Assembly (NCBI GenBank): GCA_965214955.1
Contig: CBDCCU010000009.1
Coordinates: forward strand, 496,001 to 560,000
Direction of reading: 5' to 3'
Length of the DNA: 64,000 nt
Source of the DNA: Aliikangiella sp965214955
GTDB lineage: Bacteria > Pseudomonadota > Gammaproteobacteria > Enterobacterales > Kangiellaceae
The notes under the pieces were generated by a model that was given only the letters and a program-made list of their open reading frames with translations, did not search any database and was not told the origin of the DNA. Both the position numbers and the translations under genes were made by a program. Shown piece by piece: positions 1-9,114 of this stretch (the first letter of the stretch is position 1; every line of letters begins with the position of its first letter).

Positions 1-2
1 AG

Positions 3-83
3 TGGTACGATGCTGCTAATCAGCGTTTACAGTTAGCTAAAAACAGTGGTGGTGATCAAATTTTTGCAGGTGAACAACAATAA
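3..83 (+). CDS. C-terminal tail of an upstream gene, GGDEF-like
   Basis: Only the last 26 codons are in the window, read in frame 3 to a TAA stop. The tail contains YDAANQRLQLAKNSGGDQI, which resembles the C-terminal helix of GGDEF diguanylate cyclase domains (pattern ADxALYxAKxxGxNxV). The catalytic part lies outside the window, so activity cannot be judged. The similarity is short and another family is possible. The next gene, cutA, starts about 40 bases downstream. Confidence 0.4.
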   Translation, partial: WYDAANQRLQLAKNSGGDQIFAGEQQ

Positions 84-125
84 TAAAATAATCTCACTTT
101 AAATCAGGCTACAATAGTTTTGCCT

Positions 126-482
126 ATGCGGAGACTCCACAGTTTGTCTAATGTAAAAGAGCCAATAAATTACTATTTATGCCTATCAACGGTTGATGAA
201 AAGTCTAATGCCATAAAAATGGCAAAAATTCTTTTGCAACAAAAACTGGTGGCTTGCGTCAATATAAGCGCAAAGCATCAATCTTTGTATCACTGGCAAG
301 GTAAGATCGTTGAAGATAGTGAATATTTGCTGCAGATGAAAACATCATCGCAGAAAATTGAAGCGCTTAAATCGACAATAAAGGATATTCATCCGTATGA
401 AAATCCTGAATTGATTGTTTTAGATATTATTGACGGGTCGCTTGAATATTTGAATTGGATTAGCCAATCTCTTCAAGATTAA
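126..482 (+). CDS. cutA: CutA divalent-cation tolerance family protein
   Basis: Small cytoplasmic trimeric protein of the CutA family, linked by name to divalent metal tolerance although its molecular role is still unclear. Family hallmarks visible are the VACVNI strand, the SLYHWQGKIVE segment, LLQMKT and HPYENPELI. From the first core strand (YYLCLSTVDEK) to the end there are about 100 residues, as in E. coli CutA, so the first 16-18 residues are a non-conserved extension. ATG at 126 is preferred; an in-frame TTG at 120 is possible. The gene precedes dsbD in the same direction, an arrangement also known in enterobacteria, with 50 bases between them. Confidence 0.88.
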   Translation: MRRLHSLSNVKEPINYYLCLSTVDEKSNAIKMAKILLQQKLVACVNISAKHQSLYHWQGKIVEDSEYLLQMKTSSQKIEALKSTIKDIHPYENPELIVLDIIDGSLEYLNWISQSLQD

Positions 483-532
483 CTGGCTTAAGTGATAACA
501 AGAGCCGTCCACAAAATTGAGTTTTATGAGTT

Positions 533-2413
533 ATGATTGTGAAAAATAGTTTGTTTAAAATTTTGGCAGCAACCTTTTTATTTATGCTGACTGCCAGCCC
601 AGCCTTTGCCGCAGAAGATGACGATTTAGCATCGCTATTTGCCGCAGACAATGAGTTCTTACACGTTGATGAAGCTTTTAAACTCTCAACTGAAATTGTT
701 GATCAAGAAATTATCGCCAAATTTGAAATTGCTGATAATTACTATATGTACCGTAGCCGCTTTTTCTTTAAAGCCGAGGGTGCAACCCTTGGTAAAGCCT
801 ATATTCCCGATGGCAAAAAGAAAGTTGATGAATATTTAGGTGATGTTGAGGTTTATTATCATCATTTAGAAATTAGCATCCCTTTTACCGCACAAACCTC
901 ACCATTTAAATTCACCATTGAATTTCAAGGCTGTGCCGAAGCAGGGCTTTGTTATCCGCCAGAAGAGAAAATTGTTGAGCTTTTTGCCGATAAAATCACC
1001 AGTGCGCCAGCAACAACAAACGCAGCTGAAACAGAAAAATCTGTTGATAGCACACAAGCAAAAAATGCTGAACAAACTCAAGCCGAAGAATTTGTTCCTG
1101 AGCAAGAAAAAGTCGTTAATGTTCTTACCGACAAATCACTAATAGAAATTATTATTTATTTTGTTTTGTTAGGTGTGGCATTAGCTTTTACCCCTTGTGT
1201 ACTGCCAATGGTGCCTATTTTATCGAGCATTATTGTAGGGCAAGGCGATAAAATTAGCACAGGTAAAGCCTTTGGATTATCCCTTACTTACACTCAAGCT
1301 ATGGCTATTCCTTATACGGCCATTGGTATTGCGGTTGGCGCGGCTGGCGAAGGTTTATCAAACACCTTCCAAGAGCCTTTGTTTATTGGTATTACCGCCG
1401 CTATCTTTGTATTGCTATCGCTTGCTATGTTTGGTTTTTACGAGCTGCAATTACCACAAGGCATTCAAAATAGATTAAACAATTTTTCTAATAACCAAGA
1501 AAGTGGCTCTTATTTAGGCACGGGTATTATGGGTGCCATTTCGGCACTGGTTGTTTCACCTTGTGTTACGGTGCCTTTAGCAGGTGTTTTAATTTACATT
1601 GCTCAAACAGGTGACACACTAATTGGCGGTGTGGCGCTTTACTCATTGGCTTTTGGTATGGGTATTCCACTATTAATTGTGGGTGTTGGCGGTCACAAAT
1701 TATTGCCAAAAGCTGGCGGCTGGATGAACGCCGTTAAAGCTGCATTTGGTGTCGGTATGTTAGGCATGGCGTTATATATCTCTAAGCACTTAATCCCAGG
1801 CTCGCTTTATTTATTTGCATGGGCAATCCTATTAATTGTTACTTCAATCTACTTAGGCGCGCTATCGCAAGTAGAAACAGGAACGCAAAAACTATGGAAA
1901 GGTGTTGGTATTGTATTATTGGTTTACGGCATTATCTTGGTGTTAGGTGCGGCAACAGGGGGGAATCGTTTATTTTCACCACTGGCCAATGTTAGCCTAG
2001 CCGCAGGTCAGTCTGGTGGCCATTCAACTGGATTACCCGATGCGCATGGCGGCTTTAAACTCGTTAAAACTATCGAAGATGTTGAAGCTGAAATTAAACA
2101 AGCCAACGCTCAAGGTAAATCGGTAATGTTCGACTTTTTTGCCGAAAGCTGCACTGCTTGTTACGAATTTGCTGACTACACTTTTCCTGCGCCAAGCGTA
2201 CAAAGCGCGCTAAGTAATACGGTACTTATTCAGGCTGATGTCACCAAAAACGATGCTATTGATAAAGCGCTAATGAAACATTACGGTGTTGTTGGCTTGC
2301 CAAGTATTTTGTTTATTGATAAAAACGGTAACGAAGATAAACGCCTACGCGCGATTGGATTTGAAGATGCCGAAACTTTTACTCGCAGAATTAACGCCGC
2401 GTTTAAACAATAA
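533..2413 (+). CDS. dsbD: Thiol:disulfide interchange protein DsbD
   Basis: Inner-membrane reductase that moves electrons from cytoplasmic thioredoxin to periplasmic thiol proteins (DsbC, DsbG, cytochrome c maturation). It begins with a signal peptide of about 26 residues ending in AFAA. All three modules and their cysteine pairs are present: the periplasmic alpha domain with Cys134 and Cys140, the membrane beta domain (about residues 203-475) with Cys222 in FTPCVLPM and Cys344 in VSPCVTVP, and the C-terminal thioredoxin-like gamma domain with the CTAC motif at 540-543. At 626 residues it is somewhat longer than E. coli DsbD, mainly from a Glu/Gln-rich linker near residues 160-195. A terminator follows directly. 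Confidence 0.96.
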   Translation: MIVKNSLFKILAATFLFMLTASPAFAAEDDDLASLFAADNEFLHVDEAFKLSTEIVDQEIIAKFEIADNYYMYRSRFFFKAEGATLGKAYIPDGKKKVDEYLGDVEVYYHHLEISIPFTAQTSPFKFTIEFQGCAEAGLCYPPEEKIVELFADKITSAPATTNAAETEKSVDSTQAKNAEQTQAEEFVPEQEKVVNVLTDKSLIEIIIYFVLLGVALAFTPCVLPMVPILSSIIVGQGDKISTGKAFGLSLTYTQAMAIPYTAIGIAVGAAGEGLSNTFQEPLFIGITAAIFVLLSLAMFGFYELQLPQGIQNRLNNFSNNQESGSYLGTGIMGAISALVVSPCVTVPLAGVLIYIAQTGDTLIGGVALYSLAFGMGIPLLIVGVGGHKLLPKAGGWMNAVKAAFGVGMLGMALYISKHLIPGSLYLFAWAILLIVTSIYLGALSQVETGTQKLWKGVGIVLLVYGIILVLGAATGGNRLFSPLANVSLAAGQSGGHSTGLPDAHGGFKLVKTIEDVEAEIKQANAQGKSVMFDFFAESCTACYEFADYTFPAPSVQSALSNTVLIQADVTKNDAIDKALMKHYGVVGLPSILFIDKNGNEDKRLRAIGFEDAETFTRRINAAFKQ

Positions 2414-2431
2414 AATCTAAAGAATTCAATT

Positions 2432-2458
2432 AAAAAGGCACTTTTAGTGCCTTTTTTT
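2432..2458 (+). terminator. Rho-independent terminator after dsbD
   Basis: The stem AAAAAGGCAC pairs with GTGCCTTTTT around a five-base TTTTA loop and runs into a T tract. It separates dsbD from acnD, so acnD must have its own promoter in the ~70 bases that follow. Confidence 0.85.
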
Positions 2459-2526
2459 ATGGTTATCTCTGCTAAAATACTTAACTTATCTCCAAAGACT
2501 AAACAAGCTTAAAAAGAGATCGCACA

Positions 2527-5121
2527 TTGATGAACAGTAATTACCGTAAAAAGCTAGCCAACAGCAACCTCGACTATTTTGATACTCAAGAGGCTGTAAA
2601 CAGCATAAAAGCTGGCGCTTTTGAAAAGCTGCCCTACACCTCTAAAGTATTAGCAGAAAACCTAGTAAGGCGTTGTGAGCCAGAAAAACTGGTAGATTCT
2701 CTTACCCAAATTATCGAGCGTAAGCGCGACTTAGATTTTCCTTGGTTTCCGGCACGAGTAGTTTGTCATGATATTTTAGGTCAAACTGCCTTTGTTGATT
2801 TAGCAGGACTTCGTGATGCGATTGCAGAAAAAGGCGGCGACCCAGCGCAAATTAACCCTGTTGTGCCCACCCAATTAATTGTTGATCATTCATTAGCCGT
2901 AGAGCATGCAGGCTTTGAAAAAGATGCTTTTGAAAAAAATAGAGCAATAGAAGAAAGACGCAATGAAGATCGCTTTCATTTTATCAACTGGTGTAAAACC
3001 GCTTTTGAAAATGTGAATGTTGTACCACCAGGCAACGGCATTATGCATCAAATTAACTTAGAGCGAATGTCACCGGTTATTCAAGCAAGAGACGGTGTTG
3101 CTTTTCCTGATACTTTAGTAGGAACTGACAGCCACACTCCAATGGTTGATGCACTAGGGGTTATTGCGGTTGGTGTTGGCGGACTAGAAGCCGAAAGCGT
3201 TATGTTAGGTCGTGCCTCTTATATGCGCCTGCCTGATATTATTGGGGTTGAACTAACGGGCAAACCGCAAGCGGGTATTACCTCTACCGATATTGTATTG
3301 GCATTAACCGAATTTTTGCGTAATGAACGTGTGGTTTCGAGCTATTTAGAGTTTTATGGCGAAGGCGCTAAAGCTCTCACTTTAGGTGACAGAGCAACTA
3401 TTTCTAATATGACACCCGAATTTGGTGCCACCGCAGCTATGTTTTATATCGACGAGCAAACCATTGACTACCTAAAACTAACAGGCCGTGACGATAAACA
3501 GGTAAAACTGGTAGAAAACTACGCTAAACAATCTGGCTTGTGGGCAGATGAACTTAAAAATGCCGAATATGAGCGAGTGCTTAGTTTTGATTTATCTACC
3601 GTTGTTCGTAACATTGCAGGTCCTTCTAATCCACATGCCAGAGTTTCTGTTAGTGACTTAAAAGACAAAGGCATTGCCGGCACTGTTGAAAATAAAGCCA
3701 ACCTAATGCCCGATGGCGCTTGTATTATTGCGGCAATTACCAGCTGTACCAATACCAGCAATCCACGCAACATGATTGCGGCAGGATTATTGGCTAAAAA
3801 GGCTAATCAACTGGGCTTAACCCGTAAACCTTGGGTTAAATCGTCATTAGCGCCAGGCTCTAAAGCCGTAACCTTGTATTTAGAAGAGGCCAATTTATTG
3901 CCCGAACTTGAGCAACTGGGTTTTGGTGTGGTGGCTTATGCTTGTACCTCTTGTAACGGTATGAGCGGTGCACTTGATCCTAAAATTAAGCAAGAAATTC
4001 TTGATCGCGATCTTTACGCGACTGCCGTTTTATCGGGCAATCGTAATTTTGATGGTCGTATACACCCTCATGCCAGCGAAGCCTTTTTGGCCTCACCACC
4101 ATTAGTGATAGCTTATGCCATTGCAGGAACGATTCGTTTTGATATTGAAAAAGATGCACTCGGGCTCGACTCAAACGGTGAGCCAATTACCCTAAAAGAT
4201 ATTTGGCCAACCGATGAAGATATTGACGCAGTCATTAAGCAAAGCGTTAAACCAGAACACTTTACCAAAGTTTATGAGCCAATGTTTAACCTGAAAGTAG
4301 ACACAGGCACCCAAACAAACCCACTTTATGACTGGCGCGAAATGAGCACTTACATACGCCGACCACCTTATTGGGAAGGTGCTTTAGCGGGTGAGCGCAC
4401 CATGAAAGGTATGCGGCCACTAGCGGTATTAGGTGACAATATTACAACCGATCATTTATCACCATCGAATGCAATTCAAAAATCCAGTGCGGCGGGTGCG
4501 TACCTTGATAAAATGGGATTGCCCGAAGAAGATTATAACTCTTATGCCACTCATCGCGGCGATCACCTAACTGCACAGCGTGCTACCTTTGCTAATCCTA
4601 AGCTACTGAATGAAATGGTGCTAAATGATGATGGCACGATTAAGCAGGGTTCACTCGCTCGTTTAGAGCCAGAGGGCACACAAATGCGTATGTGGGAAAC
4701 CATTGAAACCTATATGCAGCGTAAACAGCCACTTTGTATTATTGCTGGTGCCGACTATGGTCAAGGATCATCGCGTGACTGGGCGGCAAAAGGGGTAAGG
4801 CTAGCTGGTGTAGAAGTGATTGTTGCCGAAGGTTTCGAGCGAATTCACCGCACTAATTTAATTGGAATGGGGGTTCTGCCACTCGAATTTACCAATGGTG
4901 AAACCCGCAAAACATACAATATTGACGGAACCGAAACCTTTGATGTGCAAGGTGATATTAGCCCAAGCGCGGCTATGGAAGTTTTGGTTACCCGTAAAAA
5001 TGGTGAGCAACTAACTATTCCCGTTAAAAGCCGCTTAGATACCGCAGAAGAAGTGCTTATTTACGAAGCAGGTGGCGTTTTGCAGCGTTTTGCTAATGAC
5101 TTTTTAGCCGCTAAAAGTTAA
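2527..5121 (+). CDS. acnD: Fe/S-dependent 2-methylisocitrate dehydratase AcnD
   Basis: AcnD dehydrates 2-methylcitrate to 2-methyl-trans-aconitate in the methylcitrate cycle, which converts propionyl-CoA to pyruvate and succinate; it works together with PrpF. The 864 residues follow the AcnD subfamily over their whole length, from the YRKKLANSNLDYFDTQEAV start to the LQRFANDFL end. The [4Fe-4S] ligands are Cys407 (SCTNTSNPRN) and Cys473/Cys476 (ACTSCNGMSG). The swivel domain carries GADYGQGSSRDWAAKGVRL. prpF follows 13 bases downstream. A dsbD terminator lies immediately upstream, so prpB and prpC are not part of this transcript, unlike the usual prpBC-acnD-prpF order. Confidence 0.96.
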   Translation: MMNSNYRKKLANSNLDYFDTQEAVNSIKAGAFEKLPYTSKVLAENLVRRCEPEKLVDSLTQIIERKRDLDFPWFPARVVCHDILGQTAFVDLAGLRDAIAEKGGDPAQINPVVPTQLIVDHSLAVEHAGFEKDAFEKNRAIEERRNEDRFHFINWCKTAFENVNVVPPGNGIMHQINLERMSPVIQARDGVAFPDTLVGTDSHTPMVDALGVIAVGVGGLEAESVMLGRASYMRLPDIIGVELTGKPQAGITSTDIVLALTEFLRNERVVSSYLEFYGEGAKALTLGDRATISNMTPEFGATAAMFYIDEQTIDYLKLTGRDDKQVKLVENYAKQSGLWADELKNAEYERVLSFDLSTVVRNIAGPSNPHARVSVSDLKDKGIAGTVENKANLMPDGACIIAAITSCTNTSNPRNMIAAGLLAKKANQLGLTRKPWVKSSLAPGSKAVTLYLEEANLLPELEQLGFGVVAYACTSCNGMSGALDPKIKQEILDRDLYATAVLSGNRNFDGRIHPHASEAFLASPPLVIAYAIAGTIRFDIEKDALGLDSNGEPITLKDIWPTDEDIDAVIKQSVKPEHFTKVYEPMFNLKVDTGTQTNPLYDWREMSTYIRRPPYWEGALAGERTMKGMRPLAVLGDNITTDHLSPSNAIQKSSAAGAYLDKMGLPEEDYNSYATHRGDHLTAQRATFANPKLLNEMVLNDDGTIKQGSLARLEPEGTQMRMWETIETYMQRKQPLCIIAGADYGQGSSRDWAAKGVRLAGVEVIVAEGFERIHRTNLIGMGVLPLEFTNGETRKTYNIDGTETFDVQGDISPSAAMEVLVTRKNGEQLTIPVKSRLDTAEEVLIYEAGGVLQRFANDFLAAKS

Positions 5122-5134
5122 GAGAGAACCTTTA

Positions 5135-6313
5135 ATGACTTATCAACCACAAATAAAAATTCCCGCTACTTATATGCGCGGCGGCACTTCTAAGGGTGTA
5201 TTTTTTAACTTAACTGACTTACCCAAAACGGCTCAAGTTGCAGGGCAAGCCAGAGATAACTTGTTGTTAAGAGTGATTGGTAGCCCCGATCCTTATGGCA
5301 AGCAAACCGATGGTATGGGCGGCGCAACATCAAGCACCAGTAAAGTCGTTATTTTGTCTAAAAGTAGCGAGTCTGATCACGATGTTGACTACTTATTTGG
5401 GCAGGTTGCCATTGATAAAGCCTTTGTTGATTGGAGTGGCAATTGCGGCAACTTAACCGCAGCCGTTGGCTCTTTTGCCATTTCTAGCGGTTTAGTTAAT
5501 GCTGATAAAATTCCACAAAACGGCATAGCAACGGTTAAAATTTGGCAAGCCAATATTAAAAAAACCATTATTGCCAAAGTGCCAATCACCAATGGCGAAG
5601 TGCAAGAAACCGGTGGTTTTGAGTTAGACGGTGTGACTTTTCCTGCTGCCGAAGTGGAAGTACAATTTGTTGATCCATCCGCAGGTGGCGGCAGTATGTT
5701 TCCAACGGGGAACTTAGTTGATGATTTAGAAGTGCCTAATATTGGTACTTTTAAAGCCACCATGATCAACGCAGGTATTCCCACTATTTTCTTAAATGCC
5801 GATGAACTTGGCTATACAGGCACAGAATTGCAACCCGATATAAATGGCGATGCTAATGCCTTAAAAAAGTTTGAAACCATTAGAGCCTATGGCGCAATAA
5901 AAATGGGGCTTATTAACTCAGTTGAAGAAGCGGCAAGCCGTCAACACACCCCAAAAATTGCTTTTGTTGCACCCGCTAAAAGTTATACCTCATCAAGCGG
6001 TAAAGCCATTAACGCTGATGATATTGAGCTAAATGTTCGCGCGCTATCAATGGGGCTACTACATCATGCCATGATGGGTACTGCTGCCGTTGCTATTGCA
6101 ACTGCCGCTGCCATTCCGGGCACATTAGTTAATCTTGCCGCAGGCGGTATAGAGCGAGATTCAGTAAAATTTGGGCATCCATCGGGCACTTTAAAAGTTG
6201 GTGCAGAAGCCAGCATTAATGATGGTGTTTGGTCGGTAGACAAAGCCATTATGTCGCGTAGTGCAAGAGTATTGATGGAAGGCTGGGTGAGAGTACCTGG
6301 AGATTGTTTCTAA
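5135..6313 (+). CDS. prpF: 2-methylaconitate cis-trans isomerase PrpF
   Basis: Isomerises the trans product of AcnD to 2-methyl-cis-aconitate, which AcnB can rehydrate to 2-methylisocitrate. The sequence shows the family N-terminus ATYMRGGTSKGVFF, the GMGGATSSTSK loop, the DWSGNCGNLT active-site segment with its cysteine, and the C-terminal HPSGTLKVGAE strand. Its length of 392 residues is normal. It has the diaminopimelate-epimerase-like fold by family membership. It starts 13 bases after acnD with an AGAGAACC ribosome-binding sequence and is surely co-transcribed with it. Confidence 0.95.
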   Translation: MTYQPQIKIPATYMRGGTSKGVFFNLTDLPKTAQVAGQARDNLLLRVIGSPDPYGKQTDGMGGATSSTSKVVILSKSSESDHDVDYLFGQVAIDKAFVDWSGNCGNLTAAVGSFAISSGLVNADKIPQNGIATVKIWQANIKKTIIAKVPITNGEVQETGGFELDGVTFPAAEVEVQFVDPSAGGGSMFPTGNLVDDLEVPNIGTFKATMINAGIPTIFLNADELGYTGTELQPDINGDANALKKFETIRAYGAIKMGLINSVEEAASRQHTPKIAFVAPAKSYTSSSGKAINADDIELNVRALSMGLLHHAMMGTAAVAIATAAAIPGTLVNLAAGGIERDSVKFGHPSGTLKVGAEASINDGVWSVDKAIMSRSARVLMEGWVRVPGDCF

Positions 6314-6389
6314 TTTTTTATTATTCCCCAATGTAACCCTAGTCATTTTTGTCGCGTCTAACTCAGCAAAAGAGCTAATAAACTAATTT

Positions 6390-6968
6390 ATGGGTCAACA
6401 GGGTTTCTCAAAAAGCATACCTGAGCAAGTGATTCGACTTGCTCAAAAGGGTGATCAAAAATCTTTTGAGCATATTTATTTAACCTATGTTGATGCCAGC
6501 TTTAACTTAGCTTACAGAATTTGTAACGATGCTCAGCTTGCCGAAGATATTGTACAAAATAGCTTTATCAAGGTTTTTCGAGCAATTAAAAAGTTTCGTT
6601 TTAATGGCGCATTTGCTGGCTGGATAAGGCGAATTGTTTCCAATGAAACCATTAGCCGAATTCGTGAACGCACAAGACTACAATTAGTTGACTGTGAATT
6701 GGTTGCCGAGCCAGAAAGCCAAAACCTTTTTGAAAGCCAGTGGATTTTAGCAGTAAAAGACTTAGATCATTTGTTAAATCAATTATCAACTACGGCAAGA
6801 GCGGTTGTTTTGCTACATGAAGTTGAAGGCTATAACCATCAAGAAATAGCAAATATGTTTGATAAATCTGAAAGTTTTTCTAAAGTGACATTAAGTAGAG
6901 CTCTCTCTAAACTTAAAAGCATTAGCAAGGTTGATCAAAATAAAGGTGAAAATTATGCACTTAAATAA
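6390..6968 (+). CDS. ECF-type RNA polymerase sigma factor
   Basis: Sigma-70 family factor of the ECF class with regions 2 and 4 only. Region 2 covers about residues 28-95 (LAYRICNDAQLAEDIVQNSF, then FAGWIRRIVSNETISRIR), and region 4 about 128-180 with the helix-turn-helix GYNHQEIANMFDKSE. Its last 14 bases overlap the next gene, a membrane anti-sigma factor with a zinc-binding motif, and an exported PDZ protein follows. The trio therefore looks like an envelope-stress or other extracytoplasmic signalling unit. It is not the canonical rpoE-rseABC locus: RseB and RseC are absent. The regulon is unknown. Confidence 0.9.
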   Translation: MGQQGFSKSIPEQVIRLAQKGDQKSFEHIYLTYVDASFNLAYRICNDAQLAEDIVQNSFIKVFRAIKKFRFNGAFAGWIRRIVSNETISRIRERTRLQLVDCELVAEPESQNLFESQWILAVKDLDHLLNQLSTTARAVVLLHEVEGYNHQEIANMFDKSESFSKVTLSRALSKLKSISKVDQNKGENYALK

Positions 6969-7575
6969 TGAGCAGTTGCTATCACCCAACACTAGCGATC
7001 TTCAACATTTACAAACTTGCAAGCTTTGTCAGCAGAAATTTGAAAATAGAAAAATATTAAAAAAACAGTTAAAGCAATTGCCTATAAACGCTGCGCCTCA
7101 ACATTTAATTGATTTTCCTTTATGGAAAGAAGAATTTAATAAAAAACAAACGCACAAAAAAATAAAACAACAAAGCTTTTTACAAGGGGCAGGTTTTGCA
7201 TTTGCCGCTTCAATTGTGTGCGTATTGATTGTTACAAACTTTATTGATTTTTCAGATAAAAAGCTGAATTCTTATCAAACTAATCAGCTTACTTCTGTTG
7301 ATGGTGCTAATGAAAATGATTTACTGAAAAGTATTATTAAACAGAATCAGCTTTTACAAACAAAGAATAAAAGTCTTAATGTAGATCTAACGCATTTAGT
7401 AGATTTTAGTCTTTATAGACAAAAAATTAACCAAATTGATAATGCAATTCAACAGGCTTATTTGAATCAACTATCTACTCAAGAAAAAATTAAATTATGG
7501 CAAATTCGATTAGAAGCTTTAAAGCAGTTAAATCATAGCCATAGTCAAAAAAATAAAACCATTATTAAGGTATAG
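6955..7575 (+). CDS. Putative zinc-binding membrane anti-sigma factor
   Basis: The start at ATG 6955 is chosen because AAAGGTG lies seven bases before it; this overlaps the sigma factor's end and implies translational coupling. Residues near the N-terminus carry HLQTCKLC, an H-x3-C-x2-C motif typical of the ZAS domain that binds ECF sigma factors. One transmembrane segment lies around residues 71-95 (GAGFAFAASIVCVLIVTNF), followed by an Asn/Gln/Lys-rich periplasmic part with coiled-coil character. Topology and gene order support an anti-sigma role for the preceding gene, but there is no family match beyond the zinc motif. Confidence 0.75.
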   Translation: MHLNNEQLLSPNTSDLQHLQTCKLCQQKFENRKILKKQLKQLPINAAPQHLIDFPLWKEEFNKKQTHKKIKQQSFLQGAGFAFAASIVCVLIVTNFIDFSDKKLNSYQTNQLTSVDGANENDLLKSIIKQNQLLQTKNKSLNVDLTHLVDFSLYRQKINQIDNAIQQAYLNQLSTQEKIKLWQIRLEALKQLNHSHSQKNKTIIKV

Positions 7576-7578
7576 TTT

Positions 7579-8520
7579 ATGGCATTGTGTAATTTTAATA
7601 TGAAAACATTTTGTATTTTTATTGTTTTTATTTCAGCACTAACCAGTTCATTGGTAAAGGCAAGTGATAATAAAGAAACCTCATTATCTAAAGCGTCAAT
7701 GGATGTGATAGACGAGTTGCAAAATCAAATTAAAAGCAGTTTATTAACGATTGCAGAAATTGAAAAAAACGCAGGTAATAACGGCAGTAATATTTATTAT
7801 GCTTTTGAACTGCCAGAGCAAAATTTAATTAATTTTGGTTTAGTGTTAGATGTTGAAAACCCAGCTGATGGTTTTAACATATTGTCAGTCTCACCAGGCA
7901 GTGAAGCTGATAAATTGGGGGTTGTGGCAGGCTCAAAACTGATAAAAATTAATGATATTAATATCAACAAACAAACTAGTGAACAATCATTATCAGTGTT
8001 ACAAAATCTAGCAATAAATGATCCTGTTTCTATGATTGTTGCTACGGATAAAGAAACTAAAACAATTAACACAACTATTAAAGGAACAAACCTTCCTGCG
8101 GTTAAATTAGAAATAGGAACTACAACTACGCAAGCAGTATTAAATGATAATCTAAATAACGATGATGCAAATGCAAATGAGTGCGGAGAAGTATCGGTAT
8201 TTTTTAGACCCAGCGAAGTTAAAAAACTTTATAACGCATATATTACTAGTATAAACGGTGATGGTGTTAATAGAATGAAAAAAAGTTTCCGTCTTAAGCC
8301 AGGGAAATATCAATTTAAGCTTCACGAATTAATAGATGATCCTTTTTTTAAAAGGCGCGGTAATCGTCTACAAAAAGCGAAAGTTTTAGAGATTAACGTA
8401 AAACCTAATGTGCGTTATGATTTGGCGGCTAAATTTTTAACTAATAAAAGACTTTCTTTAAGAGATGATTTCTGGGAGCCTGTTATTTGGCGTACTAGTG
8501 AAAGAAAGTGTGAGCTATAA
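7579..8520 (+). CDS. Exported PDZ-domain protein of the ECF sigma locus
   Basis: The N-terminus is a signal peptide (FCIFIVFISALTSSLVKA). Residues about 75-165 look like a PDZ domain: FGLVLDVENPADGFNILSV, then GSEADKLGVVAGSKLIKIND. There is no serine-protease domain, so it is not DegS or DegP. The C-terminal 110 residues (from ECGEVSVFFRP) form an unrecognised domain rich in basic residues, with a cysteine at each end of the segment that might pair. It starts three bases after the anti-sigma stop codon, so it is translated from the same transcript and may sense the envelope signal. The role is inferred from position only. Confidence 0.7.
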   Translation: MALCNFNMKTFCIFIVFISALTSSLVKASDNKETSLSKASMDVIDELQNQIKSSLLTIAEIEKNAGNNGSNIYYAFELPEQNLINFGLVLDVENPADGFNILSVSPGSEADKLGVVAGSKLIKINDININKQTSEQSLSVLQNLAINDPVSMIVATDKETKTINTTIKGTNLPAVKLEIGTTTTQAVLNDNLNNDDANANECGEVSVFFRPSEVKKLYNAYITSINGDGVNRMKKSFRLKPGKYQFKLHELIDDPFFKRRGNRLQKAKVLEINVKPNVRYDLAAKFLTNKRLSLRDDFWEPVIWRTSERKCEL

Positions 8521-8523
8521 AAA

Positions 8524-9102
8524 CTATAGATTAAGTTCTGGTTTTTTATAAAGTGCGTAGCTAAATTTTCCAGTTGATTTGTATTTTTGTTGTTGCCAAG
8601 GATCAGGCAACTTAAACTCGTGGTTACTTTTTTCTTGTTCAAGATAAATGATTGAATCTTCGTTAAGGTGAGGTGTTAAAAGCTTAAAGGTTGGCTCCAG
8701 TAGTGATAGCCCAAAAGGGGGATCTAAAAAAACTAAATCAAATTTTTGTTTGTTTTCGTTTAAAAAGCTTTCAGCAGAAGCATTAATGATAGAGGCATTA
8801 TTAATTTTTAGAGTTTCACAGTTTTTTTGAAGGTTTAGTGCCGATTTTTTGTTTTTTTCTATCATACATACACTATTAGCACCTCTAGATACTGCCTCAA
8901 AGCTCAAGGCGCCACTGCCTGAAAATAAATCTAAGCAGTTTTTGCCATAAATGTCAGCAGCAAGCCAGTTAAATAATGTTTCTCTAATTCTATCTAGGGT
9001 TGGGCGTAAACCATCACTGTCTTCAAAATTGATTTTTCGCCCTCGCATATTACCGCCAATAATACGCACAACACCGTTATTTTTTTTATTTTTACTGCCC
9101 AT
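8524..9102 (-). CDS. rsmD: 16S rRNA (guanine(966)-N(2))-methyltransferase RsmD
   Basis: SAM-dependent methyltransferase that modifies G966 of 16S rRNA in the assembled small subunit. Visible family features are RIIGGNMRGRKI, RPTLDRIRETLFNWL, the SAM-binding motif I CLDLFSGSGALSFEAVSRGA, and the catalytic motif IV DPPFG. The length of 192 residues is typical. It converges with the PDZ gene, three bases apart. A coiled-coil gene lies 12 bases upstream and may share its transcript; ftsY, often near rsmD, is not here. Confidence 0.95.
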   Translation of the reverse strand: MGSKNKKNNGVVRIIGGNMRGRKINFEDSDGLRPTLDRIRETLFNWLAADIYGKNCLDLFSGSGALSFEAVSRGANSVCMIEKNKKSALNLQKNCETLKINNASIINASAESFLNENKQKFDLVFLDPPFGLSLLEPTFKLLTPHLNEDSIIYLEQEKSNHEFKLPDPWQQQKYKSTGKFSYALYKKPELNL

Positions 9103-9114
9103 CAGTAGTCAATC

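Noticed and set aside
7579..8520. DegS/DegP protease
   Set aside because: Only a PDZ-like domain is present; there is no trypsin-like domain or catalytic triad.
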